Shown: positions 1 to 5,928, counted from the first letter of the stretch. The stretch is 6,776 nt of DNA from an uncultured bacterium (GCA_900554095.1 USGC01000097.1:1-6776), one strand, 5' to 3'. Program-made: numbers and translations. Notes: generated by a model not told the origin, from the sequence alone.

Positions 1-2
1 CA

Positions 3-25
3 CCCTCGCCCCTTGCGGGAGAGGG
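3..25. repeat. GC-rich imperfect palindrome (REP-like element or terminator stem)
   Basis: The arm CCCTCGCCC (3-11) pairs with GGGAGAGGG (17-25) around a 5-base loop, with one G/A mismatch. It stands out as very GC-rich in AT-rich surroundings. Similar CCCTC...GAGGG palindromes recur between genes in many bacteria, which is general knowledge and was not searched here. No T-run follows on the plus strand, so a simple intrinsic terminator for an upstream gene is not supported. The element may begin before the window. Confidence 0.5.
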
Positions 26-70
26 ATCGTACTTAGTAGTCCATTAACTCTAATCATTTTTAAACGTTTC

Positions 71-98
71 TTGACTTATGGCCAAAAATTGGTAAAAT
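71..98 (+). promoter_or_regulatory. Sigma-70-type promoter for the 83-residue protein
   Basis: A -35 box TTGACT (71-76) and a -10 box TAAAAT (93-98) are separated by 16 bp. Transcription would start near 105, leaving a leader of about 20 bases that contains the ribosome binding site at 113-120. The TTG of the -35 box is also the first codon of a longer open frame, and the promoter argues against translation starting there. Confidence 0.65.
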
Positions 99-124
99 AT
101 AAGTATAACCACAGGGAAGGTATT

Positions 125-376
125 ATGAGATTGATTGAAAAGCTTAAAGAATTTGAGCAGAAATATATGTTTATCCGTTGGGCTACAGGCGGCGAATATG
201 GCAAATTAATCTATGCCGGTGATGATTTCATTGAATTTGATGTTATTGACGTTGACACAATGGAATACTCTGAAACCGTTCTGATACACAGTCCTTTGAT
301 TTTGGAAGTCGCAATCGGTGGTGCTGATATTGCGCGTATTGTGGCCGAAGTGTCTTCTAAAATCTCTATGGAATAG
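125..376 (+). CDS. Small acidic protein of unknown function (83 aa)
   Basis: I do not recognise this protein. The ATG at 125 is chosen because AGGGAAGG (113-120) sits 4 bases upstream and the promoter at 71-98 lies before it; the frame stays open back to a TTG at 71, but that is inside the -35 box. The sequence starts with a charged helix-like stretch (residues 1-14), then alternating hydrophobic/acidic residues at about 24-64 that look like beta strands ('GKLIYAGDDFIEFDVIDVD'), and ends in an amphipathic helix (about 67-80). A compact small beta-barrel with helical ends is possible but unproven. There is no signal peptide or membrane segment, so it is probably cytoplasmic. It lies 72 bases before the calpain-like gene on the same strand. 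Coding status is well supported; function is not. Confidence 0.75.
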   Translation: MRLIEKLKEFEQKYMFIRWATGGEYGKLIYAGDDFIEFDVIDVDTMEYSETVLIHSPLILEVAIGGADIARIVAEVSSKISME

Positions 377-383
377 TGTAAAT

Positions 384-412
384 CTTTGTAAAATTGTCTA
401 AAGTTTTTTTTT
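384..412 (+). terminator. Weak candidate intrinsic terminator after the 83-residue gene
   Basis: CTTTG (384-388) can pair with TAAAG (399-403), using one G-T wobble, directly before a run of nine T (404-412). The T-run is convincing but the stem is short and AT-rich, so termination would be partial at best. No well-spaced promoter is visible between it and the calpain-like gene, which may therefore depend on read-through from the promoter at 71-98. Confidence 0.25.
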
Positions 413-423
413 GTATTAACCGT

Positions 424-443
424 CTTCTTTTTTGTAGAAGGAG
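424..443 (+). promoter_or_regulatory. Ribosome binding site of the calpain-like gene, in a possible hairpin
   Basis: AAGGAG (438-443) lies 5 bases before the ATG at 449 and fixes the start. CTTCT (424-428) is complementary to AGAAG (436-440) with a 7-base loop, so part of the Shine-Dalgarno could be covered by a small hairpin. The site is clear; the hairpin is weak and only suggestive. Confidence 0.6.
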
Positions 444-448
444 ATTAA

Positions 449-2515
449 ATGTCTTTATCGCCTATAGAAAAGTACAGGAATTTTATACAAACACACCCAC
501 AGTACAATAATAGTGTGCTTAGTCCTGATATTGTGCTTTCTATAATGTTGAATGAAGGAATTATTTCAAAGTCTGAGATGGCTGAGATAAAGGCTACGCC
601 TTCATTATTCAGTTTTGAAAAACTTAGCAGCCCTGATATTAATTCGTTATTTGGCGCAAATTTTTCTAACACAAAACAATCGTCCTCTGACAATTACGTG
701 GAAATCCGCGAATATTATCACAAAAATTTTCCCGAGCTTTTGCTTGATGATAAAGGCCTGATTGATATGGAGCAATTTAGTTTTGAAAAACTTCAAGAAC
801 GCTACGATAGAGAAGACACCTATTGTTTATCTAATACAAGGCTTGATGGTGAAAAAGAAACTTTAATTTTCGATAAGAAAACAGATAAATGGCTTTATAA
901 ATATTATAAAGATAAGAATTCTGACGGGTATATTGAGTACAATGAACAGCCTCTAAAAACGGTTTTTGTCAGTGATGGTAGGGTGTACAGTGTTATTGAG
1001 GCAAACAAGGACGGCTTGGCATACAAAACCAATTATGACGAATCCTCAAAAATTACGCAAAGAGCTGTTTACGACCAAAACGGTAAAGAGCTTGAGATGG
1101 CCTTATATTCAGCCGGTGAACCTTACTTAGTAACGACGCAAAACAGTAATAATTATGTTCTTGTAAAAGATTTGGTGAAGGACTTGAGTGCAAAAAATGC
1201 TTTGAACCTGCCTTCTGTCAGAAATTCTATAAAACATAACATTCTGGATAGAATAACCCCGGAAAATGTAATAGGAATACTGGATAATTTCAAGGAGGTT
1301 TACGGAGGAAAGAGCTTGAATGATGAAATCCTTACACATTCAGGGCTAAAACCTAATGAGAAAATGGATTTTATCAAACATCTTGATGATTGTGTGAGGG
1401 AATTATCAAAGATGGAATATTTGGTGGCTTATAAACCAATTGCGGATGGTATTAGTGAATACATTTGCGATAATTTAATCCGGGATATTTACGGCCCCGG
1501 CAGCGGAAATCTTGAAAATGACTTGAAAATGCTAAATGCAAATAACATTAAAGATGTTTTAAAGATGTATAAACAAAAGACTGTAGAAATTAACGGGAAA
1601 GACCCTGATAAACCTGTTGAAAATCTTTTAACAGCGATAGACAATGAATGGGGTCTTTTCGGCAAGCGCAAAGAGTTAAAAAATTATGTAGTTTCTATGG
1701 CTATGCATGGGCAAGCCTCTGACAAATATGTAGAAGATATTATGGCTGATATAAGCACCCACAACGGCGATAATAACAAACTTGAAATTGATATGGATAG
1801 ACTTTTTAACCGATCAATTGTTAAAGAATCTGATTTGCCCGAATACAAGGCGCCAAACGGACTTATTGATGAGGATTTTATCCAGGGTAACACGGGCAAT
1901 TGCTGGTTAATCGCGCCGCTGCAAACAATTACCAATAACAGTAAAACAAAAGAATTTTTAGAAAACTGCATTAAACTTGATAAAAAAACAGGAGATGCTC
2001 AAGTTTATTTGAAGGGTGTAGATTTATGTTATAATATTTCTGCTAAAGATATTAAGAACTCAAACTATCTTTCAATTGGGGATGGTGATATACGTATTTT
2101 TGAATTAGCCGTTGACAAGTATATTAAAGAAAATGCATACAACAAAAATAACGATGAAGATATAAAAATTGATTTAAACGGTAACGATCCTCAGTTTGCA
2201 TTCAACCTGCTTTTAGGCTGTGGAGATACTTATACGTTGGAGTCATACCCTTCTGTGATTGACGAATTCAATGATGCGGATAAACTTTTTGTAGCCGCAA
2301 CATCTGTGGATTTTCAAAATACTCAGGAAAAAGTTTTGCACAAAGATGACGGCAGTAATGTTGAGATAAAGCCTAATCATGCTTATGCGGTTAAGGGTTC
2401 GGATGAAGAAAATGTATATCTGAGTGATCCGGCATTGGAACCTTCTGTAACTTTAAAAGTTTCACACAAAGAGTTTTTGGAATACATGAGTTTTATTACC
2501 AAAGCAGTCATCTAA
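449..2515 (+). CDS. Calpain-like (family C2) cysteine protease with an EF-hand loop, 688 aa
   Basis: The C-terminal third (about 465-688) matches the calpain protease fold: 'FIQGNTGNCWLIAPLQTI' holds the oxyanion Gln479 and catalytic Cys485; 'GDGDIRIFELAVDKY' (544-558) is the family's GD.DIR.lE.A..KY motif; 'NHAYAVKG' supplies His644. The third position, Asn before Pro-Trp in animal calpains, appears here as Asp660 in 'YLSDPAL'. The 460-residue N-terminal part is not a known domain to me. It has a complete EF-hand-type loop at 155-166 (D-x-N-x-D-G-x-I-E-x-x-E), a degenerate one near 100-110, the hexapeptide FSFEKL twice (54-59, 110-115), and strand-rich repeats at about 140-230. No signal peptide or membrane segment is seen, so it is cytoplasmic or exported by a non-Sec route. 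Ca2+-controlled proteolysis is an inference. Substrate and biological role are unknown. Confidence 0.85.
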   Translation: MSLSPIEKYRNFIQTHPQYNNSVLSPDIVLSIMLNEGIISKSEMAEIKATPSLFSFEKLSSPDINSLFGANFSNTKQSSSDNYVEIREYYHKNFPELLLDDKGLIDMEQFSFEKLQERYDREDTYCLSNTRLDGEKETLIFDKKTDKWLYKYYKDKNSDGYIEYNEQPLKTVFVSDGRVYSVIEANKDGLAYKTNYDESSKITQRAVYDQNGKELEMALYSAGEPYLVTTQNSNNYVLVKDLVKDLSAKNALNLPSVRNSIKHNILDRITPENVIGILDNFKEVYGGKSLNDEILTHSGLKPNEKMDFIKHLDDCVRELSKMEYLVAYKPIADGISEYICDNLIRDIYGPGSGNLENDLKMLNANNIKDVLKMYKQKTVEINGKDPDKPVENLLTAIDNEWGLFGKRKELKNYVVSMAMHGQASDKYVEDIMADISTHNGDNNKLEIDMDRLFNRSIVKESDLPEYKAPNGLIDEDFIQGNTGNCWLIAPLQTITNNSKTKEFLENCIKLDKKTGDAQVYLKGVDLCYNISAKDIKNSNYLSIGDGDIRIFELAVDKYIKENAYNKNNDEDIKIDLNGNDPQFAFNLLLGCGDTYTLESYPSVIDEFNDADKLFVAATSVDFQNTQEKVLHKDDGSNVEIKPNHAYAVKGSDEENVYLSDPALEPSVTLKVSHKEFLEYMSFITKAVI

Positions 2516-2540
2516 GTTTTAAATATTAAAACTTTTTCTT
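2514..2540 (+). terminator. AT-rich hairpin with T-run at a convergent gene junction
   Basis: AAGTTTTAA (2514-2522) and TTAAAACTT (2526-2534) form a perfect 9-bp inverted repeat with a 3-base loop. It is followed on the plus strand by a T-rich stretch (to 2540), as in an intrinsic terminator for the calpain-like gene. The stem has only one G-C pair, so it is weak. It starts in the stop codon of that gene and overlaps the last codons of the convergent gene. On the minus strand no good T-run follows. Confidence 0.4.
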
Positions 2541-3154
2541 GACCCTTCTTCATGGTAGAAGCCGCCGCCGCAAATGGTTTCAATAACTTTAAGGACAAAC
2601 TCTTTTGGCGCATCTATCTGTGTAAGATAAAATTCGCGTGCCGGTAAGTGTTTTATTTTCATAATAGAATTCTGATTAGTTTCAGCCGGGATAAAAAGTG
2701 AGGCAACTTCATTGTCAAGGAGTTTTACCATTTCTTCGTCGTGGTTTTTAACACCATTCATAAGTTCATAGTAATTTCCTCTAATTGCCATAATTCTGCC
2801 GGAAAACAGATGTTGTCCGTTTTCTCTGTAAAGCGCTTGCGGCTGGAAGTTGCATCGTGTAGTAAAACTGATTTTATGCCAAAGAATATTTACGATAATA
2901 ACTGACTTTTGCGGATCAATATCAAGATAAATATTCTGCGTTGTAACGTTACGTGAGGCAAAGGCTTCTTTTAGCGTTTCAACAACGTCTTGAAGATTGT
3001 CTGCCATACGCGCAAAAATTTCATTAGTATTTACAGTTGCATGCTGATAATCCAAAAACTGCTTATACATATGCGTTGAAACAAGTCCTACGCGTTCTTG
3101 TATTAGAGCGGATTTAGTTTCAGAATTATTAAAACTTTCGAAATTATTTAGCAA
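2519..3154 (-). CDS. Unknown cytoplasmic protein (211 aa), TTG start
   Basis: I do not recognise the family. Translation most likely starts at TTG (3154-3152): CAGGGA sits 8 bases upstream across a run of eight A. The next in-frame ATG (residue 29) lacks such support and would cut a helical region. Residues 10-66 look helical ('NEIFARMADNLQDVVETLKEAF'), about 72-130 look beta-rich ('NIYLDIDPQKSVIIVNILWHKISFTT'), and the C-terminus returns to a helix followed by a Gly-rich, charged tail ('GGGFYHEEGSRK'). No signal peptide, membrane span or catalytic motif is evident. It converges on the calpain-like gene with only 3 bases between stop codons, and lies 129 bases downstream of bioC on the same strand but has its own promoter. 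Function and any link to biotin or the protease are unknown. Confidence 0.75.
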   Translation of the reverse strand: MLNNFESFNNSETKSALIQERVGLVSTHMYKQFLDYQHATVNTNEIFARMADNLQDVVETLKEAFASRNVTTQNIYLDIDPQKSVIIVNILWHKISFTTRCNFQPQALYRENGQHLFSGRIMAIRGNYYELMNGVKNHDEEMVKLLDNEVASLFIPAETNQNSIMKIKHLPAREFYLTQIDAPKEFVLKVIETICGGGFYHEEGSRKSFNI

Positions 3155-3206
3155 TTTTTTTTCCCTGGTTAATTTATATCATATTTTAATAATAAACATG
3201 AATTTA

Positions 3207-3234
3207 TGTAAAGATTATATGTTTTTTCTTTACA
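3207..3234. promoter_or_regulatory. Inverted repeat TGTAAAGA-N12-TCTTTACA, candidate operator
   Basis: The two perfect 8-base half-sites (3207-3214 and 3227-3234) flank 12 bases. The dyad covers the -10 box of the promoter for the 211-residue gene, where a bound dimer would block transcription. TGTAAA matches the core of the E. coli BirA biotin-operator half-site (TTGTAAACC), but the spacing is shorter than usual for BirA and the inner bases differ. As a hairpin it would lie between bioC and the next gene, without a strong T-run on the minus strand. Confidence 0.4.
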
Positions 3235-3242
3235 AAAATGAA
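3214..3242 (-). promoter_or_regulatory. Promoter for the 211-residue unknown gene
   Basis: On the minus strand a perfect -10 box TATAAT (3219-3214) lies 17 bp after a weak -35 match TTCATT (3242-3237). Transcription would start near 3207, giving a leader of about 50 bases to the TTG at 3154. The poor -35 suggests a need for an activator or modest strength. No terminator is visible between bioC and this gene, so read-through from the biotin operon is also possible. Confidence 0.45.
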
Positions 3243-3283
3243 TACATAAAACTGTGGATTTATTTTTGTTTAAATAAGAAATC

Positions 3284-4024
3284 TTAATCCAATTTGCGGG
3301 CAATGACAAGAATTGGGGCATAAGTCAGCGTAACTTTGTCAAAATTTGTGCTGTATTTTTCGCAAAAATCTTTTACATCTGCCAATGTCCATTTCGTTCT
3401 GTTTAAAGAATTCACGCCGGTATTTTTCATATGATAAAGCAGTTCAAGCGGTGTTTTAAATTCAATCCCTTGCTCAAAACTTTCCATTTTAATAATTTCG
3501 TAATTTTTCTGTAAAATCTTTTCCAATTCACATTCGCTTTTGTAATCCAGAGAAATCCCTGTAATAGTTTTCATTTCTTTAAAGTTTTTATCAGAAAAAG
3601 TTGTGAACGCCAAAATTCCGTCTTTATTCAAAAAGTTACGGTAATTCAAAAGTACCTCGTCAAGGTTTTTAAACCACTGAAACATAGCATTAGAAACAAT
3701 TAAATCAAATTTGACAGAAGGTTTTATTTTAGCTGCATTGCCGGATATAAAAGTATAATCTTTTAGGATTTTGTCTAAGTACTTTTTGGATTTCGTGCTT
3801 AAATCGTTGGCTATGTAAGTATCAAACTTGAGTTTTGCCGTGATTTCCTTGGTCAAAAGCCCTGTGCCGGAGCCAAGTTCAAGTATTTTGCCGTAGGATT
3901 TTTTTGTTTTAAAAACTTCATCAGCGAGCTTTACAGCCAAAACTTTTTGGACAATTGCATTTTCGTTGTACTTGTCCATTGACCTTTCAAAATGATTTTT
4001 AACTGTTTTAATATCTATTTGCAT
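3284..4024 (-). CDS. bioC: Malonyl-ACP O-methyltransferase BioC
   Basis: BioC transfers a methyl group from S-adenosylmethionine to the free carboxyl of malonyl-ACP (or -CoA), disguising it as a primer that fatty-acid synthase extends to pimeloyl-ACP methyl ester; it acts in the cytoplasm. The 246 residues match the usual length of about 250. Visible features: the BioC N-terminal signature F12-x-R14...Y19...A23..Q26, SAM motif I 'ILELGSGTG' (47-55), an acidic residue after the second strand ('IANDLS', 71-76), the 'SNAMFQWF' motif (111-118) that separates BioC from generic methyltransferases, and the C-terminal 'LLYHMKNTGVNS' (195-206). The ATG overlaps the end of bioG by 10 bases with only a weak GGGATG upstream, suggesting translational coupling. 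It is the last biotin gene here. Identification is strong from motifs plus context. Confidence 0.92.
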   Translation of the reverse strand: MQIDIKTVKNHFERSMDKYNENAIVQKVLAVKLADEVFKTKKSYGKILELGSGTGLLTKEITAKLKFDTYIANDLSTKSKKYLDKILKDYTFISGNAAKIKPSVKFDLIVSNAMFQWFKNLDEVLLNYRNFLNKDGILAFTTFSDKNFKEMKTITGISLDYKSECELEKILQKNYEIIKMESFEQGIEFKTPLELLYHMKNTGVNSLNRTKWTLADVKDFCEKYSTNFDKVTLTYAPILVIARKLD

Positions 4025-4668
4025 TGAATGATTTCATCCCAGCTTTTAAAATTATAAAACGGAAAATGCCCGCTTTCAAGTGTTTTGTAAGGCGCGTTTT
4101 CTCTCCAGAAACTAATCTGATTTTTGGGCGGAATTATCTTATCGGATTTGCTAATCAGTGCAAAGTCGTAGAAATTTTCATATACAATATTGGTTGAAGT
4201 AATTTTTTTGAAAAGAGCTTGCAGCTCCTCTGTACGGTTGTAAATTGACCTTTCAACAGGGCATTGCAAATACTTTTCATATTCGGATTGTTCACAAAAA
4301 ATATTTTGATAACATTTTCCTTCCAGCCCTGTTTTTGCATGGCGTAAAGTTAATAAAAAAGGCTTTTTAGGTATTCCGTAGAGGTCATCAACCGGCAAAG
4401 GGGTGCCGTTAACCGCTATTTTTCTTTCAAAATCCGTCAGTTCAGATTTAAGCAGGTACGCCGCAAAAACTCCCATAGACCAAGTTATAAGAAATTTTTC
4501 CTTGTATTTTGGCAACTCAAATCCGCTTATTTCATTGTAATCGTAGACGAATAATACGTCGTAATCGTTACATTCAAGAAATTCAAACGGTTTGTAATCA
4601 AAACTCCAACCCGCAAAAAATATTATAAGTTTATCGTTGTTTTCTTTGTTAAGCCAATGATATTGCAT
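4015..4668 (-). CDS. bioG: Pimeloyl-ACP methyl ester esterase BioG (DUF452 family)
   Basis: BioG hydrolyses the methyl ester of pimeloyl-ACP, ending chain extension and freeing the acyl-ACP for BioF. It is one of several unrelated-looking alpha/beta hydrolases (BioH, BioG, BioK, BioJ, BioV) that fill this step in different bacteria. At 217 residues it has family length. Visible: 'IIFFAGWSFD' (15-24) with the oxyanion Gly-Trp, nucleophile Ser64 in 'TWSMGV', the family motif 'NGTPLPVDDLYGIP' (87-100), Asp176 in 'SKSDKIIP', and His201 in 'SGHFPF', giving a Ser-Asp-His triad. The start at 4668 is the only one that keeps the conserved N-terminus. It lies 46 bases inside bioF, with AGAGGA about 11 bases upstream within bioF codons. 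The tail overlaps bioC by 10 bases. Confidence 0.92.
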   Translation of the reverse strand: MQYHWLNKENNDKLIIFFAGWSFDYKPFEFLECNDYDVLFVYDYNEISGFELPKYKEKFLITWSMGVFAAYLLKSELTDFERKIAVNGTPLPVDDLYGIPKKPFLLTLRHAKTGLEGKCYQNIFCEQSEYEKYLQCPVERSIYNRTEELQALFKKITSTNIVYENFYDFALISKSDKIIPPKNQISFWRENAPYKTLESGHFPFYNFKSWDEIIQCK

Positions 4669-5765
4669 AAATTATCTAAATCCTCTTCTTCAATTTCTGT
4701 TGTTAAAGAAATCCTAAGCCTTGATGTACCTTCCGGCACCGTAGGCGGCCTTATTGGCAATGTAAAGTACCCGGCCTCAAAAAGCCTTTTGCAAATTTGT
4801 TCTGTTTCGGCATTGCCGCCGATAATCACAGGGATTATATGGCTTTGGCTGCCAAAAGTTTTTGCAAGTGCAAGCATTTTTTGCCTTTTTTCAAGTGTGG
4901 CGGGGAGTTTGTTTTCAATAACCCATTTTGAAAAAGCAATGTTAATAGGTGGCAGCGCAGTAGAAAAAATAAATGAGCGGGCTTTGTTGGTCAAGTAATC
5001 CACCAAAACCTTGCTTCCGGCGGCGAACGCCCCCATTGAACCTATAGCTTTCCCGAATGTTCCGACAATCAAATCAATCTTGTCAATAATTTGAAGACTT
5101 TCTGCAACGCCAAGGCCGTTTGTGCCGAAAACACCAAATGCGTGCGCTTCGTCAACAACTAAAATACAATTATACTTTTCTTTAAGCTCCACAATTTTTT
5201 CCAAATCTGCAATGTCGCCATCCATTGAAAAAACGCTTTCAGTGATGATTACAGCATTGTTGTAATTTTTTCTTTCTCTAATTAAAAGTTTTTCAAGACT
5301 TTCAATGTTGTTGTGGGCGTAGCGGAAAAACTTGCCGCCAGAAAGTCTCATCCCGTCAATTATGCTGGCATGGTTCAGCTTATCAGAAAAAATCACATCG
5401 CCTTTCCCTGCAATAGACGATGAAATCCCGACATTGGCGTGGTAGCCGCTGTTAAAAAGTAAGACTTTTTCTTTATGCAAAAGTTCACAAAGCGTTTGTT
5501 CTAATTCCTTATAAACCGGCAGATTACCTGTTAAAAGTCTTGCAGACGCGCTTCCAAAAGAGTGATTGCATTCGCCGGAATTTAAGAATTCCTCACAAAC
5601 CGCCTTGTTGTCAGCAAAGCCCAGATAGTTATTAGAAGACAAATTCAGAAGCTTTTTGCCTTTGAAAAAAATATATTTTTCGTCTTTATCCTCAATGTCT
5701 TTGATATCACGGAAATGTGAATTTTCTTTTAATTCCGACAAAGTTTTTGAATAATTTTCATACAT
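4623..5765 (-). CDS. bioF: 8-amino-7-oxononanoate synthase BioF
   Basis: BioF is a PLP enzyme of the alpha-oxoamine synthase group that condenses pimeloyl-ACP (or -CoA) with L-alanine, releasing CO2 and KAPA. All 380 residues align with the normal length. Visible: 'NLSSNNYLGF' (41-50), 'FNSGYHANVG' (104-113), PLP-stacking His132 in 'NHASIIDG', 'DEAHAFG' (205-211) with Asp205 binding the pyridine nitrogen, Schiff-base Lys239 in 'GTFGKAIGSMG', and 'RPPTVPEGTSRLRIS' (339-353). Related enzymes (KBL, ALAS, SPT) share the fold, but the bioG-bioC neighbours settle the assignment. The start at 5765 gives the usual N-terminus although there is no Shine-Dalgarno; the promoter position suggests a leaderless message. 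It is the first gene of the operon, and its last 15 codons overlap bioG. Confidence 0.95.
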   Translation of the reverse strand: MYENYSKTLSELKENSHFRDIKDIEDKDEKYIFFKGKKLLNLSSNNYLGFADNKAVCEEFLNSGECNHSFGSASARLLTGNLPVYKELEQTLCELLHKEKVLLFNSGYHANVGISSSIAGKGDVIFSDKLNHASIIDGMRLSGGKFFRYAHNNIESLEKLLIRERKNYNNAVIITESVFSMDGDIADLEKIVELKEKYNCILVVDEAHAFGVFGTNGLGVAESLQIIDKIDLIVGTFGKAIGSMGAFAAGSKVLVDYLTNKARSFIFSTALPPINIAFSKWVIENKLPATLEKRQKMLALAKTFGSQSHIIPVIIGGNAETEQICKRLFEAGYFTLPIRPPTVPEGTSRLRISLTTEIEEEDLDNLCNIIGLTKKTTINL

Positions 5766-5771
5766 AAAGAT

Positions 5772-5800
5772 ATTTTATGACAAAAAGAATCTGATGCCAA
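5772..5800 (-). promoter_or_regulatory. Promoter of the bioF-bioG-bioC operon, predicted leaderless
   Basis: On the minus strand TTGGCA (5800-5795) and TAAAAT (5777-5772) are separated by exactly 17 bp. A start 7 bases after the -10 box falls on the A of the bioF ATG (5765) or next to it. This agrees with the absence of any purine-rich ribosome binding site before bioF. No clear BirA- or BioR-type palindrome overlaps this promoter. Confidence 0.6.
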
Positions 5801-5928
5801 ATTAAAATTATTTATTTGCGGCTGCCCAAATGAAATTTCAGCAAAATATTGTGCGGGGCATTACTTATATACATACGGTCGTGCGCAAAATGTTCAAGAA
5901 GATGAAAAAGATAAAGAGGTTTAAGTGT

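Noticed and set aside
71..124. N-terminal extension of the 83-residue protein starting at TTG 71
   Set aside because: The TTG is part of the -35 box TTGACT, it has no ribosome binding site, and the ATG at 125 has a good one.
1684..1971. 95-codon minus-strand open frame within the calpain-like gene
   Set aside because: It is a mirror of conserved protease coding sequence, including the Cys485 motif, and lacks initiation signals. The other short minus-strand frames at 445-693, 1127-1339 and 1489-1671, and the one at 4155-4340 within bioG, fail for the same reason.
3243..3283. Intrinsic terminator directly after bioC
   Set aside because: The GATTT/AAATC arms have internal mismatches and no T-run follows on the minus strand.
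4657..4998. 113-codon plus-strand open frame opposite bioF
   Set aside because: It is antisense to the conserved BioF C-terminus and has no promoter or ribosome binding site of its own.
5766..5830. Biotin operator (BirA or BioR palindrome) before bioF
   Set aside because: No TTGTAAAC-type or TTATmTATAA-type palindrome is present; only general AT-richness.
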